From the NCBI RefSeq assembly GCF_046719735.1, contig NZ_JAUTWQ010000015.1, positions 83,361 through 147,360 of the forward strand: a stretch of DNA of 64,000 nucleotides, read 5' to 3'. A program made the position numbers and the translations under genes. The notes under the pieces are model-generated. The model was not told where the DNA came from. It was given only the letters and a program-made list of their open reading frames with translations, and did no database searches. Shown here piece after piece: positions 1 through 8,387 of this stretch (position 1 is the first letter of the stretch; every line of letters begins with the position of its first letter). This DNA is from Halobacillus_B rhizosphaerae. GTDB taxonomy: Bacteria > Bacillota > Bacilli > Bacillales > Halobacillaceae.

Positions 1-42
1 AAATCAGGGCATATATAAATATGATTAGGAAGGAAGTCCTTC

Positions 43-1242
43 ATGGAAGAAGTTGTTATTATTGATGCGGTCCGGACACCAATCGGAAGATATGACGGTG
101 CTTTGAAAAGTATTCGTCCAGATGATCTGGGGGCAATTGTATTACGTGCCATAAGAGAAAGGAATCCCATAGTTTCCATGCATGAAGTGGAAGAGGTGGT
201 TATGGGCAATGCAAATGGGGCAGGAGAAGATAATAGAAATGTAGCTCGCATGTCTACATTATTAGCAGACTTTCCAAAAGAAGTTGCAGCTACCACAATA
301 AACCGTTTGTGTGGTTCAGGGCTAGATGCAGTAACTTATGCAGCTAGAGCTATATCATTGAACCAAGGTGATATTATGATTGCGGGCGGAACAGAAAGTA
401 TGACTCGCGCTCCTTACGTCATGAGTAAGCCGGACAAAGGATTTAAAAGAGGGGGGGCGGAGCTTCATGACACGACAATTGGATGGAGATTTACGCATCC
501 GTCTATGGAAGAAAAGTATGGAACAGACTCTATGCCAGAAACAGCACAAAATGTTGCGGACCTTTATGATATTAGCCGAGAGAACCAAGATGATTTTGCA
601 TTCAACAGTCAAATAAAGACGAAAAAAGCAGTGGATAGTGGCCGTTTAAAAGATGAGATTGTACCTGTAACTCTTCAAGATCGTAAAACAGGTACATATA
701 CCATAACGGAAGATGAACATCCTCGTCCTACTACCACAAGAGAAAAGTTAAGAAAACTTCCCTCACTTTTTAAAGAAGGAAGCATCACCGCCGGTAATGC
801 TTCTGGAATAAATGATGGAGCCTCCGCTCTATTGCTAATGAGCAGAAAAAAAGCGGAGGAATTGGGTGTGGAACCACTTGCCAGTTACGTTACCTCAGCT
901 GTAGCAGGGGTAGAGCCAAGATTTATGGGGATAGGTCCAGTTGATGCTACAAAGAAAGCTTTAAAGCGTGCTGGCATGAAAGTAAATGATTTAGATTTAA
1001 TTGAATTAAATGAAGCTTTCGCTGCACAATCTCTAGCTTGTATACGGGACCTGGATTTGGATTCGGATATAGTGAATGTTAACGGAGGGGCCATTGCTTA
1101 CGGTCATCCCTTAGGAGCAAGTGGGGCAAGAATATTAACAACGTTGGTCCATGAAATGAGAAAGAGAGAAAGTAAAAAAGGATTGGCAACTATGTGTATT
1201 GGAGTTGGACAAGGAATTTCAATGATAGTCAAAAGATACTAA
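43..1242 (+). CDS. acetyl-CoA acyltransferase (thiolase)
   Basis: A 399-residue protein of normal thiolase length. It should catalyse thiolytic cleavage of 3-ketoacyl-CoA to acetyl-CoA and a shortened acyl-CoA, or the reverse condensation, in the cytoplasm. The nucleophilic cysteine is Cys90 (NRLCGSG), the catalytic histidine is His355 (GHPLGASG) and the second cysteine is Cys385 (CIGVGQG); a TESMTRAP stretch follows near residue 118. The start is supported by AGGAAGGAAG just upstream. A ferredoxin follows 22 bases later, so they probably share a transcript. The gene lies at the window edge and its upstream neighbours are unseen. Whether it serves fatty-acid or aromatic (beta-ketoadipyl/phenylacetate type) degradation cannot be decided here; the family is certain, the substrate is not. 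Confidence 0.93.
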   Translation: MEEVVIIDAVRTPIGRYDGALKSIRPDDLGAIVLRAIRERNPIVSMHEVEEVVMGNANGAGEDNRNVARMSTLLADFPKEVAATTINRLCGSGLDAVTYAARAISLNQGDIMIAGGTESMTRAPYVMSKPDKGFKRGGAELHDTTIGWRFTHPSMEEKYGTDSMPETAQNVADLYDISRENQDDFAFNSQIKTKKAVDSGRLKDEIVPVTLQDRKTGTYTITEDEHPRPTTTREKLRKLPSLFKEGSITAGNASGINDGASALLLMSRKKAEELGVEPLASYVTSAVAGVEPRFMGIGPVDATKKALKRAGMKVNDLDLIELNEAFAAQSLACIRDLDLDSDIVNVNGGAIAYGHPLGASGARILTTLVHEMRKRESKKGLATMCIGVGQGISMIVKRY

Positions 1243-1264
1243 TTTTTTAAGGAGTGAATGTTCT

Positions 1265-1498
1265 ATGGCTTTCGTAATTACTTCCCCTTGTAAAGACGAA
1301 AAAGCTGCTGAATGTATAGAAGTATGTCCTGTGGATTGTATTGAAGAGGGAAAAGATATGTTTCACATTGATCCTGATGTTTGTATCGAATGCGGAGCAT
1401 GTGAAGCTGCTTGTCCAGTACAAGCAATTTATATGGAAGACGAAGTTCCTGAAACAGAAAGAGAATATATTGGAGAAAACAAAGCGTTTTTTGAATAA
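1265..1498 (+). CDS. 7Fe/8Fe-type ferredoxin
   Basis: A 77-residue acidic ferredoxin, an electron carrier of the cytoplasm. Cys9, Cys17 and Cys21 are spaced like the site that often holds a 3Fe-4S cluster in Bacillus 7Fe ferredoxins, and CIECGACEAACP supplies a classic CxxCxxCxxxCP 4Fe-4S site. The length and the acidic tail fit the small Bacillus ferredoxin family. GGAGTG precedes the start. It follows the thiolase by 22 bases and a terminator follows at 1571, so the two look like the end of one operon. Its redox partner is not visible. Confidence 0.92.
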   Translation: MAFVITSPCKDEKAAECIEVCPVDCIEEGKDMFHIDPDVCIECGACEAACPVQAIYMEDEVPETEREYIGENKAFFE

Positions 1499-1570
1499 TG
1501 AATACTTCCTATTCAAGAGATTTGTAGTGAATGGACTACTTTACTTTGTGTCACTAATATATTAGTAAAA

Positions 1571-1608
1571 AGAAGTCAATCCGTACATGAGGGTTGATTT
1601 CTTTTTTC
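1571..1608 (+). terminator. Rho-independent terminator after the ferredoxin gene
   Basis: An approximately 12-bp stem (AGAAGTCAATCC with GGGTTGATTTCT, counting G-U pairs) is followed by a T run. Its arms resemble those at 7104 and 19251. Confidence 0.8.
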
Positions 1609-1769
1609 CTAGTCAGAGTATAATTAGGTGTTACTCACTGAATTCAATTTTTGTCTTATAGTGAGTAAATAGATACATCTCGAACTTATCCATCATAGAT
1701 AACAAAAAGATAGAGCAGAAATCGAATAAGACGATCTTCTGCCCTACCTTTTTTATGGTTAAATATCTA

Positions 1770-2090
1770 CTATTCCCTTTTAAACGTCCGACTCGCAATA
1801 TTAAATGCGACCACTAACCAGGCCCCTAACGTAAGACAGTGATGCCAAAGTGCGAAAAAGGGTGTGCCAACATTCATCGTTTCACGTAGAGCAGTACATA
1901 AATGAGATCGGCAGGACATGGACAAATGGCTGCAGATATTCCGGCATGTTGTTGATCGGGATAAACACGCCGCCTAAGAATAGCATCGGGAAGGACGCAA
2001 AGCCACCAATCGGGCCTGCGCTTTCCGGGTTTTTAGCAAGCCCTGCAATAATAAAAGCGATCGCCATAAACGTGAGTGTGCCCAATATCT
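1770..2090 (-). pseudogene. broken C-terminal copy of the ABC-2 permease gene
   Basis: About 318 bases align with 7290-7607, the 3' end of the intact ABC-2 permease gene, in the same orientation. By hand I count about 19 substitutions and one 2-base gap. The 2-base deletion (near 1905) shifts the frame after the conserved LPIS stretch. The N-terminal ATP-coupled part, start codon and most membrane segments are absent; homology stops abruptly near 2090. A stop codon is retained at 1770-1772. It is non-functional as a transporter. The two copies bracket the DUF956-manXYZ-oxidoreductase block as direct repeats, which suggests a past duplication or insertion. Confidence 0.88.
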
Positions 2091-2111
2091 AAGAATATTT
2101 CTTAACGCGAA

Positions 2112-2130
2112 GGGACAAGGTTCCTGTCCC
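2112..2130. repeat. short GGGACA...TGTCCC palindrome
   Basis: GGGACAAGGTTCCTGTCCC is a small perfect hairpin immediately beyond the end of the permease fragment. It lacks a T run, so it is not an obvious terminator. It may be a dispersed repeat at the duplication junction; only one copy is recognised here. Confidence 0.4.
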
Positions 2131-2154
2131 CAATGTCCCCTTAAAGAAGTTTTT

Positions 2155-2184
2155 TTGCTTAAAGTGATCAAACGTGTTTATAAT
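2155..2184 (+). promoter_or_regulatory. sigma-A-like promoter for the DUF956 gene
   Basis: TTGCTT at 2155-2160 and a perfect TATAAT at 2179-2184, with 18-base spacing, lie just upstream of the DUF956 start. Confidence 0.55.
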
Positions 2185-2223
2185 GATTACTAATAGTAAA
2201 AGAGAGAAATGGGTGTAGATCAA

Positions 2224-2601
2224 ATGGTCCAATCAATTAATACAAAAGTTGATTTAGTTATGAATGGAACCTCACATAGTGGAATTTCACAGTATGGTAA
2301 GATCATGATCGGAGATAAAGGTTTTGAATTCTTTAATGATCGTGATGCTCGTAAGTTTATTCAAATCCCATGGGAAGAAGTTGATTACATAATCGCTTCC
2401 ATTCTCTTCAAAGGGAAATGGATTCCGCGTTACGCTATCCAGACTAAACGGAATGGGACATTTTCATTTTCTTCTAAAGATCCGAAAAGAGTTTTGCGAA
2501 CCATTCGAGAATATGTTGAGTCAAAGAATATGGTCCAATCTTTAAGTTTCTTTCAAGTAATCAAACATGGTTTTAAGAGTACACTTAAAAAAAAGAAGTA
2601 G
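2224..2601 (+). CDS. DUF956 family protein (ManO-like)
   Basis: About 125 residues. The sequence MVQSxNTKVDLV, the GKIMIGDKGFEF segment and the WEEVDYI...GKWIPRYAIQTK block are characteristic of DUF956. Members are found beside mannose-class PTS operons in Firmicutes and are thought to modulate their expression or activity; no biochemical function is firmly established. The start at 2224 is preferred because relatives begin MVQS; an in-frame ATG at 2209 would add five residues. It has its own promoter and terminator and sits 430 bases ahead of manX, which fits an accessory role for that PTS. Confidence 0.82.
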   Translation: MVQSINTKVDLVMNGTSHSGISQYGKIMIGDKGFEFFNDRDARKFIQIPWEEVDYIIASILFKGKWIPRYAIQTKRNGTFSFSSKDPKRVLRTIREYVESKNMVQSLSFFQVIKHGFKSTLKKKK

Positions 2602-2611
2602 TTATTATGCA

Positions 2612-2637
2612 AGACAAGTAGATACTTGTCTTTTTTT
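2612..2637 (+). terminator. terminator after the DUF956 gene
   Basis: A 9-bp stem (AGACAAGTA with TACTTGTCT) with a two-base gap in the loop is followed by seven T residues. Confidence 0.75.
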
Positions 2638-2758
2638 GTGGGAATAACTATCAAATTGGTACCTAGAAACTCATTTCTCTCTTGAAAGAGGAATATTCGG
2701 TGTGCTATAATTTTCCTTGGAAACTCTTTAAAGTATGAAGTTCTTGTTAACAATTCAT

Positions 2759-2772
2759 TGACAGCGTTTGCA
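2759..2772 (+). promoter_or_regulatory. candidate cre site (CcpA) upstream of manX
   Basis: TGACAGCGTTTGCA fits the catabolite-responsive consensus TGWAANCGNTNWCA closely, including the central CG. It lies 260 bases before manX in the leader region. Confidence 0.6.
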
Positions 2773-2938
2773 AAATTAAAATTAAAAATAATTATCCTAT
2801 GTTTTTTTTACGTGTTACTGATTCGATCAGGCATGAGTAAAAAGTATTGATTAAAACGAAGAGTCAAGGCTGTTCTATGCCCATTTCTTCATTTAATTGG
2901 CTTTTTATTCATGCCTTTTTTTATTATTTTTTTTAATT

Positions 2939-2952
2939 TGTAATCGTTTTCG
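2939..2952 (+). promoter_or_regulatory. second candidate cre site upstream of manX
   Basis: TGTAATCGTTTTCG matches the cre consensus except for the last base. It lies about 80 bases before manX, near where a promoter would be expected. The first site is the better match. Confidence 0.45.
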
Positions 2953-3030
2953 AAGAGTTGAAGAAATACTTTAGGAGTTTACTAGTACCCACGGTTTTAA
3001 ACTTTAACAATAGGAATAGGAGGTAAAAAA

Positions 3031-3999
3031 ATGGTAGGTATTATCATTGCTAGTCACGGTGAATTTGCCGATGGTATCTTGCAATCTGGAGCGATGATCT
3101 TTGGAGAACAAGAAAATGTAACCGCTGTTACATTGATGCCGAATGAAGGACCTGATGATGTAAAGGCAAAAATGGAAAAAGCAATCGCCTCTTTCGAAAA
3201 CAAAGACGAAGTATTATTCTTAGTCGATCTTTGGGGCGGTACGCCATTTAACCAGGCAAACGGCTTGGTTGAAGAACATAATGGCAATTGGGCAATCGTT
3301 GCTGGTGTGAATTTACCCATGTTAATTGAGGCTTATGCATCGCGCTTCTCAATGAACACGGCGCATGAAATTGCAGCACATATTTTAGGCACGGCTAAAG
3401 AAGGGGTTAAAGTAAGCCCTGAAGAATTAGAACCTGTAGATTCTGCGGGAGCTGCTAGCCAGTCCTCCACATCATTTGCTCCTGGTAAATTTGAGTACGT
3501 GTTAGCACGTATCGACACTCGTTTACTTCACGGACAAGTAGCAACTGCTTGGACAAAAACGACACAGCCTACACGGATCATTGTTGTATCGGATGCAGTA
3601 GCGAAGGATGAACTTCGTAAAGGGTTAATCCAACAGGCAGCTCCTTCAGGTGTAAGGGCGCATGTGGTTCCTGTTGATAAAATGATTGAACTTGCCAAAG
3701 ATGATCAACATTTTGGCGGCGAGCGCGCGTTACTTCTTTTCGAAAATCCACAAGATGTACTTAGAGCAGTTGAAGGCGGCGTTCCGTTGGAGACCATCAA
3801 CGTGGGTTCCATGGCACACTCACCTGGTAAAGTTCAACCGAATAAGGTTCTTGCTTTTGACCAGGATGACATTGATGCTTTCGCCAAGTTAAAAGAAGCT
3901 GGTTTGACTTTCGATGTACGTAAAGTTCCGAATGATTCGAAAGGGAACATGAATTCAATCATCAAGAGTGCTCAAGCGGAGTTAAATAGACAGAAATAA
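3031..3999 (+). CDS. manX: PTS mannose/fructose-family EIIAB
   Basis: A 322-residue fusion of EIIA and EIIB of the mannose-class PTS. It relays phosphate from HPr to the incoming sugar at the inner face of the membrane. EIIA covers about residues 1-130 with phospho-acceptor His9 (IIASHGEFADG). An Ala/Ser/Pro-rich linker near 135-152 follows. EIIB covers about 154-322 with active His167 (RIDTRLLHGQ). GGAGG lies seven bases before the start. It is followed by manY after 29 bases and manZ after another 27, forming a complete permease. Candidate cre sites upstream suggest CcpA control. The sugar (mannose, glucose, fructose, sorbose or an amino sugar) cannot be read from sequence alone. Confidence 0.94.
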   Translation: MVGIIIASHGEFADGILQSGAMIFGEQENVTAVTLMPNEGPDDVKAKMEKAIASFENKDEVLFLVDLWGGTPFNQANGLVEEHNGNWAIVAGVNLPMLIEAYASRFSMNTAHEIAAHILGTAKEGVKVSPEELEPVDSAGAASQSSTSFAPGKFEYVLARIDTRLLHGQVATAWTKTTQPTRIIVVSDAVAKDELRKGLIQQAAPSGVRAHVVPVDKMIELAKDDQHFGGERALLLFENPQDVLRAVEGGVPLETINVGSMAHSPGKVQPNKVLAFDQDDIDAFAKLKEAGLTFDVRKVPNDSKGNMNSIIKSAQAELNRQK

Positions 4000-4028
4000 T
4001 CCACAGTGAAAAAGGAGGAGCAAAAATC

Positions 4029-4835
4029 ATGGATTTGAATATTATTCAAATAATTTTAGTCTTGCTCGTAGCATTTTTAGCTGGTATGGAAGGCATCTTG
4101 GATGAATTCCAATTCCACCAGCCGCTAATTGCTTGTACGTTGATCGGCCTGGTTACAGGAGACTTAGTACCTACTCTTATCTTAGGCGGTACTCTTCAAC
4201 TGATCGCTTTGGGCTGGGCAAATATAGGCGCTGCCGTGGCCCCGGATGCTGCGTTAGCATCAGTAGCTTCTGCAATTATTTTAGTTTTAAGTGGACAAGG
4301 TCAAGCGGGGGTATCCTCGGCAATTGCGATTGCTATTCCGCTAGCCGTTGCAGGTTTATTATTGACCATTATTGTCCGTACGATTGCAACAGGGCTGGTC
4401 CATTTAATGGATGCTGCAGCTAGAGAAGGAAATATTAGAAAAGTTGAATTCTGGCATATTGTTGCCATTTGCTTGCAAGGGTTACGTATTGCCATTCCTG
4501 CTGGATTGATTCTAGCTGTGGGCGCGGGTCCTGTTAGAGACTTACTTAGTTCTATGCCGGACTGGCTGACTGAAGGCTTAGCAATCGGCGGGGGAATGGT
4601 TGTTGCCGTTGGTTATGCAATGGTTATTAACATGATGGCTACAAAAGAAGTATGGCCATTCTTTGCGATTGGTTTTGTATTAGCGACTGTCTCACAAATC
4701 ACTCTTATCGGTCTTGGTGCTATCGGTGTGTCTCTTGCACTAATCTATTTAGCACTTTCCAAACAAGGCGGTTCAGGTAATGGTGGAAACGGAAATACTG
4801 GAGATCCGATAGGGGAAATTATAGATTCTTACTAA
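4029..4835 (+). CDS. manY: PTS mannose-family EIIC
   Basis: A 268-residue membrane protein made of hydrophobic segments with the family signature LAGMEGILDEFQFHQPL near residues 18-36, and GDLVPTLILGGTLQLIALGWANIG, the substrate-channel region. With EIID it forms the translocation unit. AAAGGAGGAG precedes the start. The C terminus ends in a Gly/Asn-rich tail (GGSGNGGNGNTG), a common but poorly conserved feature. It is the middle gene of manXYZ. Confidence 0.94.
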   Translation: MDLNIIQIILVLLVAFLAGMEGILDEFQFHQPLIACTLIGLVTGDLVPTLILGGTLQLIALGWANIGAAVAPDAALASVASAIILVLSGQGQAGVSSAIAIAIPLAVAGLLLTIIVRTIATGLVHLMDAAAREGNIRKVEFWHIVAICLQGLRIAIPAGLILAVGAGPVRDLLSSMPDWLTEGLAIGGGMVVAVGYAMVINMMATKEVWPFFAIGFVLATVSQITLIGLGAIGVSLALIYLALSKQGGSGNGGNGNTGDPIGEIIDSY

Positions 4836-4862
4836 TTCTTACTAAAGGAGGAGGACAAACAG

Positions 4863-5774
4863 ATGGCAAAGGAAATGAAATTAACAAAAAGAGATCGCAT
4901 TTCTACTTGGTGGCGTTCAACGTTCATTCAAGGTTCTTGGAACTATGAACGTATGCAAAACGGTGGTTGGGCTTTTTCAATGATCCCTGCGATCAAACGA
5001 TTATATAAAACAAAAGAAGATCGTGCCGCTGCACTAAAACGTCACTTGGAATTTTTTAATACTCACCCCTATGTCGCTTCACCCGTTATTGGTGTCACAC
5101 TAGCGCTTGAAGAAGAACGTGCAAGTGGTGCACCGGTTGACGATACAGCCATTCAAGGAGTTAAAGTCGGTATGATGGGGCCATTAGCTGGTATCGGTGA
5201 TCCGACTTTCTGGTTCACGGTTAGACCCATCCTTGGAGCGTTAGGGGCTTCACTAGCGATGACCGGTAACATCCTTGGACCAATTCTTTTCTTCGTTTTA
5301 TGGAATCTGATCCGTATGGGATTCATGTGGTATACGCAGGAATCTGGTTACAAAGCAGGTTCTAAGATTTCTGAGGATATGTCAGGAGGCTTACTTCGGG
5401 ATATTACTAAAGGTGCATCAATCTTGGGTATGTTCATCCTTGGTTCATTAGTTAACCGTTGGGTCTCTGTAACATTCACACCGGTTGTCTCTTCAGTTAA
5501 ACTTAGCGATGGTGCTTATATTGATTGGGATAAATTACCTTCAGGACCGGAAGGAATTAAAGCTGCGCTGGAACAACAACAGGCGGGTCTTGCCTTAGAT
5601 TCTACTAAAGTAACGACTTTACAAGACAATTTGGATAGCTTAATTCCCGGTTTGGCCGGATTGGCGATAACACTTCTCTGCATGTGGCTGCTTAGGAAGA
5701 AAGTTTCTCCAATTGTTATGATTCTTGGGTTATTCGCGGTGGGTATTGTATTCCACTTAATCCACCTAATGTAA
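4863..5774 (+). CDS. manZ: PTS mannose-family EIID
   Basis: A 303-residue protein, the EIID subunit unique to the mannose class of PTS. It has the cytoplasmic N-terminal part with SWNYERMQNGGWAFSMIPAI, then GPLAGIGDP near residue 103, and hydrophobic segments from about 118 onwards, ending in a membrane anchor. AAAGGAGGAGG precedes the start. It closes the operon: a terminator follows at 5855. Together with manX and manY it gives a full transporter; no dedicated sugar-phosphate enzyme is encoded in the operon. Confidence 0.94.
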   Translation: MAKEMKLTKRDRISTWWRSTFIQGSWNYERMQNGGWAFSMIPAIKRLYKTKEDRAAALKRHLEFFNTHPYVASPVIGVTLALEEERASGAPVDDTAIQGVKVGMMGPLAGIGDPTFWFTVRPILGALGASLAMTGNILGPILFFVLWNLIRMGFMWYTQESGYKAGSKISEDMSGGLLRDITKGASILGMFILGSLVNRWVSVTFTPVVSSVKLSDGAYIDWDKLPSGPEGIKAALEQQQAGLALDSTKVTTLQDNLDSLIPGLAGLAITLLCMWLLRKKVSPIVMILGLFAVGIVFHLIHLM

Positions 5775-5854
5775 AATTGAATTGGTTTCATTGGGGCTTT
5801 TTCAAAGATCAAATGTAAGCCGTTCCCAAATGAATATCGCTTCCAAATAGATCT

Positions 5855-5899
5855 GCACCTCCTGGTATGAAAAATTCTTAATTTCAGGAGGTGCTTTTT
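5855..5899 (+). terminator. terminator after manXYZ
   Basis: A perfect 10-bp stem (GCACCTCCTG with CAGGAGGTGC) with a 20-base loop is followed by five T residues. Confidence 0.85.
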
Positions 5900-5996
5900 C
5901 TATGCTGGAACTTTTATAGACTGAACAGCGGCAAGGAATACAAGGTAAATATACAATAGAGAAAGTTAACTACAAATAGATTTTAGGAGGCTGTTT

Positions 5997-7013
5997 ATGC
6001 TTACTATTGGTTATATTGGAAATGGAAAAAGCACGAACAGATATCATCTGCCGTTCGTGCTGCAAAGAGAGGATATTAAAGTAAAAACCATTTATCGAAG
6101 AAATCCCGGGCATGACCATTGGGCAAAGATAAAGGGAGTAAATTATACTTCTGATTTAGACGAATTGTTAAATGATACAGACATTCAACTCATTGTGGTT
6201 TGTACAAAACATGACAGTCACTATGATTATGCGAAATTAGTATTAGAACATAATAAAAATTGTTTAGTTGAAAAGCCTTTTATGGAAACCTCTGAACAGG
6301 CAAAAGAAATGTTTGCGTTGGCCAATGAAAAAGGTTTAATTGTGCAGTCATATCAAAACAGACGTTTCGATAGTGATTTTTTAACCGTTCAAAAGGTCAT
6401 TGAAGAAGGGAAACTGGGGGACTTGCTGGAAGTAGAAATGCATTTTGACTATTATCGTCCTGAAGTACCTGAGTCTGCTCATACTTTTAATCCTAATTCA
6501 TCATTTTTATATGGACATGGTTGTCATACACTAGATCAGGTTATCAGCCTTTTTGGCAAGCCAGATCATATCCATTATGATGTAAGACAATTATTAGGAC
6601 AAGGGAGAATGAATGATTATTTCGATTTAGATTTATATTATGGGAAGTTAAAAGTATCTGTAAAATCCAGCTATTTTAGACTTAAAGAACGGCCTAGCTT
6701 CGTCGTTCATGGAAATAAAGGATGCTTTGTGAAAAAAACCAAAGATCGTCAGGAAGAACATTTAAAGTTATTTTACATGCCTGATAACAAGGATTTTGGT
6801 ATAGATACATTAAACCATTATGGTATTCTGACTTATATTGATGAGGAAGGGACAATTCACGAGGAAAAAGTGAAATCAGTAAGTGGGGATTATGGAAGAG
6901 TGTATGATGATTTATATGAAGCTATCATAAATGGTAAAGATAAAACCATTACAGATGAACAGACGCTGCTGCAAATGGAAATGTTAGAAACTGGAGTTGG
7001 AAGCTTAAAGTAA
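5997..7013 (+). CDS. Gfo/Idh/MocA family oxidoreductase
   Basis: A 338-residue NAD(P)-dependent sugar or inositol dehydrogenase-type protein. The N-terminal Rossmann segment GYIGNGKSTNRYHLPF departs from the usual GxGxxG pattern (it reads GYIGNGKS). The conserved EKPF motif, with its catalytic lysine, is near residue 92, and the C-terminal substrate-binding domain contains HGCHTLDQVI. TTAGGAGG precedes the start. It is a single gene between terminators at 5855 and 7104. The resemblance is to the YhhX/YulF-like branch, but the substrate is unknown. Confidence 0.88.
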   Translation: MLTIGYIGNGKSTNRYHLPFVLQREDIKVKTIYRRNPGHDHWAKIKGVNYTSDLDELLNDTDIQLIVVCTKHDSHYDYAKLVLEHNKNCLVEKPFMETSEQAKEMFALANEKGLIVQSYQNRRFDSDFLTVQKVIEEGKLGDLLEVEMHFDYYRPEVPESAHTFNPNSSFLYGHGCHTLDQVISLFGKPDHIHYDVRQLLGQGRMNDYFDLDLYYGKLKVSVKSSYFRLKERPSFVVHGNKGCFVKKTKDRQEEHLKLFYMPDNKDFGIDTLNHYGILTYIDEEGTIHEEKVKSVSGDYGRVYDDLYEAIINGKDKTITDEQTLLQMEMLETGVGSLK

Positions 7014-7103
7014 AAATAATTGCTGATTCTGATGTTTACCGCTCTCTCATTACACGTGGTTAAAGAAATAATATACGTTCATTATTCTAGAGTTAAACGA
7101 ACA

Positions 7104-7141
7104 AGGTCAATCCGCATATTTGGATTGACCTCTTTTGTTTT
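7104..7141 (+). terminator. terminator after the Gfo/Idh/MocA gene
   Basis: A 10-bp perfect stem (AGGTCAATCC with GGATTGACCT) with an 8-base loop is followed by a T-rich run. The arms are very like those at 1571 and 19251. Confidence 0.8.
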
Positions 7142-7286
7142 TGCATATTCAAGTAAAGGTAGTTGTTAATCGCTGAACATTATCTTCCTCTTATTTATGA
7201 GAAAATATGCATGGAACGAAATGATTCAATGAGTTTTGTTCCCAGGCGTCACAAGATTATTGGAAGGGAAAAACTGTCGCTCTCGC

Positions 7287-8387
7287 TTATTCCCATTTAA
7301 ACGTCCGACTCGCAATAATAAACGCGACCACTAACCAGGCCCCTAATGTAAGCCAGTGATGCCAAAGTGCGAAAAAGGGTGTGCCAACATTCATCGTTTC
7401 ACGCAGAGCAGTACTTAAATGAGAAATCGGCAGGACATGGACAAATGGCTGCAGATATTCCGGCATGTTGTTGATCGGGAAAAACACGCCGCCTAAAAAT
7501 AGCATCGGGAAGGACGCAAAGCCAGCAATCGGGCCTGCGCTTTCCGGGTTTTTGGCAAGGCCAGCGATAATAAAGCCGATCGCCATAAACGCGAGTGTTC
7601 CTAATACTACGAAAGTGAGCAGGGCAAGCCACGAGCCATTGACTTGAACATGAAAGAGCAGACTTGCCACGACCAGCACCAGTAATGCCTGTAAGCCGTT
7701 CAGTACTACCCGGGCGGTTATTTGGGCGGCAATAAATGTGGAAGCTTTAAGGCGGGTTCCTTGCATGCGCCGCAATATTCCTCGCTCTCTCCAGGCAGAA
7801 ATTTGGCCGGCTACTCCGTTCATGTTGTTATTCATAATCATCATCGCTACAATGCCGGGAACTAAGAAATCAATGTAGCCAATATCCAGGGCACGTACAC
7901 CTTTTGGCTGGACGGCTACGGCCGGCGAGTAGTCTTCGATGTTTTTGCTCACCTGATCAACGGCGGCATTGACGACAGTTAATCCGAGCTGGGAAGCTGA
8001 GGCATTGGTTTCGTTGTAATAAACGGGAAGTTCAAATGCCTTACTGTCATCGGTATGAGATTCTAATTGTTTTCCGTATCCTTTGGGAATTTCCATAACG
8101 ACTTGATAATCATCGGTTTTTAAATCATCCAAGGCTGCGTCCACATCGTTGCTCTTATCAAGTTGAATGGCTTCATTTTTTTGAAAAGTGGAGAGCAGCT
8201 GCTTGGAAGCGGTGGATCCATCATGGTCGATAACGGCCATGGAAATACTCGTGCCTCCGTTGTCTCCAAGAAAGGATCCGAGTGTCAACATTAGAATAAT
8301 AGGAAAGAGGAGCGTAAAGAAAAGCACCTGGCGATTTCGTGCGAATATCCTTAATTGCGCTAAGGTTAACTGCCAATAAGCTTTCAT
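7287..8387 (-). CDS. ABC-2 type exporter permease
   Basis: A 366-residue membrane subunit of an ABC-2 exporter. One N-terminal membrane segment (about 20-40) is followed by a large extracytoplasmic domain (about 45-165), then five hydrophobic segments (from about 170), with the family stretch ESAGPIAGFASFPMLFLGG near residue 280. It overlaps the ATPase gene by four bases, so the two are translated together. GGAG precedes the start. The class exports drugs, antibiotics or lipids; the cargo cannot be told. The last 318 bases are duplicated in degenerate form at 1770-2090. Confidence 0.92.
   Translation of the reverse strand: MKAYWQLTLAQLRIFARNRQVLFFTLLFPIILMLTLGSFLGDNGGTSISMAVIDHDGSTASKQLLSTFQKNEAIQLDKSNDVDAALDDLKTDDYQVVMEIPKGYGKQLESHTDDSKAFELPVYYNETNASASQLGLTVVNAAVDQVSKNIEDYSPAVAVQPKGVRALDIGYIDFLVPGIVAMMIMNNNMNGVAGQISAWRERGILRRMQGTRLKASTFIAAQITARVVLNGLQALLVLVVASLLFHVQVNGSWLALLTFVVLGTLAFMAIGFIIAGLAKNPESAGPIAGFASFPMLFLGGVFFPINNMPEYLQPFVHVLPISHLSTALRETMNVGTPFFALWHHWLTLGAWLVVAFIIASRTFKWE

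Noticed and set aside
1850..2092. 80-codon plus-strand ORF over the permease fragment
   Set aside because: It is the antisense of the duplicated permease end; the parent copy shows the same artefact at 7465-7647.
2900..2930. Possible sigma-54 promoter (TTGGCTTTTTATTCATGCC) ahead of manX
   Set aside because: The GG to GC spacing is two bases too long for a -24/-12 element and no activator gene is nearby.
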